The notes under the pieces were generated by a model. That model saw nothing but the letters and a program-made list of their open reading frames with translations. It made no database searches and was not told the DNA's origin. A stretch of 64,000 bases of DNA from Ceraceosorus guamensis (Eukaryota; Basidiomycota; Exobasidiomycetes; Ceraceosorales; Ceraceosoraceae), in the NCBI RefSeq assembly GCF_003144195.1, contig NW_020290015.1:62001-126000 (forward strand), read 5' to 3'. Shown in pieces: positions 61,375-64,000 of the stretch. A program made the position numbers and the translations under genes. Position 1 is the first letter of the stretch. Each line of letters starts with the position of its first letter.

Positions 61375-62680
61375 TTACTGGGGCAGCGCCAACTCCTCTT
61401 CCTCGAGCTGTCCTATCACGCCGCGCTCAAAATGAAATTGCGCGCCTTCTTTGGCCCACCTCCACTTCAAATAATTCCGCAGCTCTTTATCCAAGGGTAT
61501 CATGCTTCTCCAGAGTGGCGTCTCTACTTGCGATGGTTGAAGTCCATGCTCTTTCTGCCGCGCTATAGATCCGCTGCTCGCGCCACATTCGCCTCTCGTC
61601 ACTTCTCGTCTCCTTCGCAACACCTCTGCAAGTTCTTTGGAGCTGCGTGCTGCTTCGTCCGGATCTGCCAAGCCTTGTGACGCGCCTCCAGCATGACAAA
61701 AGATGGCCCACGAATCGACGGCGTACCTGCCTGCTCCTGGTAGATGAGCAACGGGAGTGAGAGGGTATGCACTGGTCCCGGGCAGTCTGCGATCACGAGC
61801 TTTTGGATCTCTGCATCTGCTCGATTCGGCGCGCCACGGTGGCAGATCTAGCCAAGCTTGGCTGAAGGACTTGAGGCGAGCAGCTCGAATGTTGTGCAGG
61901 CCTATCGGCTGTATCATATCAGTCAGCTCGCGCAGGTCAGCCTTTGCCAGAGCTTCTGGTGTGGGAAATTGATGCAAGAGCTTCCAAAAGACTGGAACAG
62001 CTTTAGAGCCGTGGGTTTGGTTGAGCAGCATGCTAAGGGGGGAATGCGGCTCGACGTGAGTATACCGGACCGCGTGCTTCTCACAGCGAAGCAAGGGTGA
62101 ACGGTACTTACGTGGCGATCAAGACCATCCACGAATCATCCTTGACGATTTCCTGAATCATGCCAAAGAACGACTCGCTTCTAGAAATGCCGTGTATGCG
62201 GTGCGGCTTGTCTTCATGGGGCGTTGCTTTTGTCCCGTGCGATTGCAGATCATTTCTCTTTGGCCGAGCACGCTCCTTGCCCCGGCTGGTCTCACGCGAT
62301 GACTCGTCTTTATCAACGTCTGGATTCGCTCCGTTCAAGACGGCAATTTCTCTGTCATGACTGAGCGGCACCTTCACTCTGCGTCTCTTGCTCGTGTGTG
62401 AAGAGCCTTTTTGCTGCTTGGTCTCAGCAGCGGCGGGCTTGCCCTTGCGCTCAAAGTACGGCGACACCTGCTCAATGTCTCGTCGCTTGCGGGTAGGTGT
62501 GCGCAGCTCGTTGCGAGCATCTCGAGCCTTTCTCGCTTCCCTTGCCTCGACCTTCTCTTCGTCGACTTCGCTTCTTCTTTGTACCGCACTTTCGCAAGCA
62601 TTGCTGCCAGTCCGCACGCCCTGCTGGGCGGCAGCGCCTTGCAAGCGCGCTCGTTCTTGCAGCCTACTGCTTCTGCGCAT
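61375..62680 (-). CDS. MBD4-like HhH-GPD DNA glycosylase (408 aa)
   Basis: Base excision repair enzyme for G:T/G:U mispairs, of the MBD4 C-terminal domain family. Exons are 62680-62112 and 62032-61375. The catalytic domain starts with QEIVKDDSWMVLIAT, continues MLLNQTHGSKAVPVFWKLLH, then LTDMIQPIGLHNIRAARLKS and the HhH hairpin plus catalytic Asp in LPGAGRYAVDSWAIFC, and closes with DKELRNYLKWRW. No methyl-CpG-binding domain is present. The N-terminal 170 residues are basic and disordered, with likely nuclear signals (TRKRRD, SKRRRVK). A hydrophilic insert of about 75 residues separates the catalytic Asp from the C-terminal helix; part of it could be an unspliced intron. The ATG at 62680 is preceded by an in-frame GTG only. 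Confidence 0.88.
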
Positions 62681-63220
62681 GCTCACGAGTAGAAGAAGAG
62701 TTCGTCTGATTGGATACGCATGCGCACGCAGCCACCACCGCCTTGGGTGAAGGAATGGAAAGTCTTGCGTATGAGTGCTCGGCTGTCAATCGAATGAGTT
62801 CACGAGATTCGCATCACAATTGCTGCGTGTGAAGGCGGGATGTGATCGAGCTGAAAGCTCCCAGACGCTGGCGGGATTCTGACCTCATATGCGGCTGGCG
62901 CGTTTGCGCCTGCTGGAGGTACCGGTACAGTGCATGGTGAGTCAAGTCAGAGCACGGGACGGCACCGTTACCTGCATGTATGCACGCTGCATTCACATTC
63001 GTCCCGGCCAAACCATCCAACCGCCATCCCGACTCGTGCTGTTTACGCGATACCGCCACCATCTGTGCAAAGGCAAGGGCTTGACTCAGCAAACAAAGGC
63101 AAAGAGAAGTGATGACAGCTGATACATGTGCAGAAACGGGCACTTGGACATTCGAATACTCCAGCGCGTAAGCAATCAAGCCTAGCTGCCGCGAGCAGCA
63201 TCAAAGTGGGCTCAAACGAG
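62681..63220. promoter_or_regulatory. divergent promoter of the glycosylase and the last gene
   Basis: 540 bp between start codons. It includes GATTCGCATCACAATTG (62807-62822). No gene or repeat was recognised otherwise. Confidence 0.45.
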
Positions 63221-64000
63221 ATGAATCGCGCTCTGGGAGAGCAAGCGGCACGGAGCGTTCAGGATGCTAGTCAAGCCTGCCTCCGGCGCACAGTGGGGAC
63301 CATCTCGCCCATACAGACGAGAGCATTCTCGAGCGGGTCTGTGTCAAAGAAGCAATGCAAGGCTTTGTGTGCTGGCATAAGCCTCGCTTTTCTAGGTGGC
63401 GCTTTGGCTTCACAGACCGCCCCTCATGTGGAACTTGCTGGAAAGCGGCTGTTCGGTACCTCATCAAGCATCTTTGCAGACGAGATCAAGTCGGCCAGCT
63501 CGAGCATACTTCGCCAAGCTTCTCCAGCTGCTGCACGAAGACCTCAAACTCACTTGGTCTTCCTCACGCTCGATCAGGCTGAGAGGGATGCGTGAGTCCC
63601 GAGTGTACAAGCACGAGCATCGTGGCTTTTGTTGTAGGTGGGCTCTGTGAGCCTCTTTTCTTATTTTTTTTTGTACGCTCTTCACCCCATCCAGATGGCA
63701 GCAGTGGATCGCATACTTTCGAAATGAAGGTTTCGACTGCCTACTGATCAATGCGGCTGTCGAAGGCGGCGAAGCAGATCACAGCCGCTTGGGAGATGGT
63801 GAGTGGAGCAGGGCCGATGCGAGACAATGTTGTGCCACCAGCTGCTTAGACTTCTACCCGTCTGCTGTTTCTGCATGTCGACAGAGCTCACCCAACAGCT
63901 ACGTCTCGCATCTCTACCCGTGCAGCCCATTGTGCTGGTCCAGGATCAAAGGGGCGCACAGGTTGCATTCGAGCACTTGTCGAGCGACCCCAGAGCCTCA
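63221..64000 (+). CDS. mitochondrial protein of unknown function, 5' part
   Basis: Not recognised. Exons are 63221-63591, 63695-63798 and 63885 to the window end, all in phase. The first 35 residues have an Arg/Ser/Ala-rich presequence character (RAFSSGSVSKK), followed by one hydrophobic segment (ALCAGISLAFLGGALAS, residues about 49-65). This arrangement suggests an inner-membrane protein with a globular domain. The domain begins THLVFLTLDQAERDAWQQWI and continues YFRNEGFDCLLINAAVEGGE, a pattern of alternating strands and helices; later PIVLVQDQRGAQVAFEHLSS resembles another strand-helix pair. It could be an alpha/beta-hydrolase-like or thioredoxin-like fold. The gene is cut by the window end. 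The plus-strand frame is open before 63221 but has no ATG. Confidence 0.6.

Overview
The window is nuclear DNA of a filamentous or yeast-like basidiomycete. The best guess is a smut-related Ustilaginomycotina species. The reasons are genes split by many short introns (about 50-100 nt, mostly GTGAGT/GTAAGT...CAG), high GC, no operons, a sid1-type ornithine hydroxylase behind a very long upstream region, a fungal-only complex I subunit, and many copies of short TCACGA/TCGTGA motifs between genes. No mobile element, CRISPR array, rRNA or tRNA was recognised. All exon models were built by hand from reading frame, splice signals and protein-family resemblance, and none has transcript support.

Layout: 0-13 kb (all minus strand) holds the start of a PLP decarboxylase, a large TEA/ATTS transcription factor with an unusually long upstream region, 5-aminolevulinate synthase (HEM1 type) and a small secreted protein. 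13-24 kb holds a 4 kb gene-poor stretch, a fatty aldehyde dehydrogenase with an apparent spliced-on membrane tail, a DUF2786 protein and an Arp10-like actin-related protein. 24-30 kb holds ERB1 (ribosome biogenesis) and a Rab6/Ypt6 GTPase. 30-34.6 kb is a second gene-poor stretch leading to L-ornithine N5-monooxygenase at 34.6-36.6 kb. 37-44 kb holds an HSBP1-like protein, a Cps1/hyaluronan-synthase-like glycosyltransferase, syntaxin Sed5 and a Gfo/Idh/MocA dehydrogenase. 44.5-51 kb is THO2. 52-64 kb holds an LRR protein, glyoxalase II, porphobilinogen synthase (HEM2), a complex I 21 kDa-type subunit, an isoamyl-acetate-esterase-like SGNH hydrolase, an MBD4-like DNA glycosylase and a mitochondrial protein of unknown function cut by the window end.

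How they fit together: most are housekeeping genes of separate pathways. The one theme is iron and heme. The first two enzymes of heme synthesis (HEM1 and HEM2) and the committed enzyme of hydroxamate siderophore synthesis lie within 50 kb, but unrelated genes separate them, so this is loose linkage and not a cluster. Gene pairs are often tail-to-tail with only 27-175 bp between coding ends, or head-to-head with 0.5-1.5 kb shared promoters, several of which carry inverted repeats or the dispersed motifs. I found no clearly new biological system. The most notable observations are the animal-like set of heme-regulatory CP motifs in the HEM1 enzyme, the splice-dependent membrane tail of the aldehyde dehydrogenase, a perfect 14-bp inverted repeat in a shared promoter, and a 10-nt exon.
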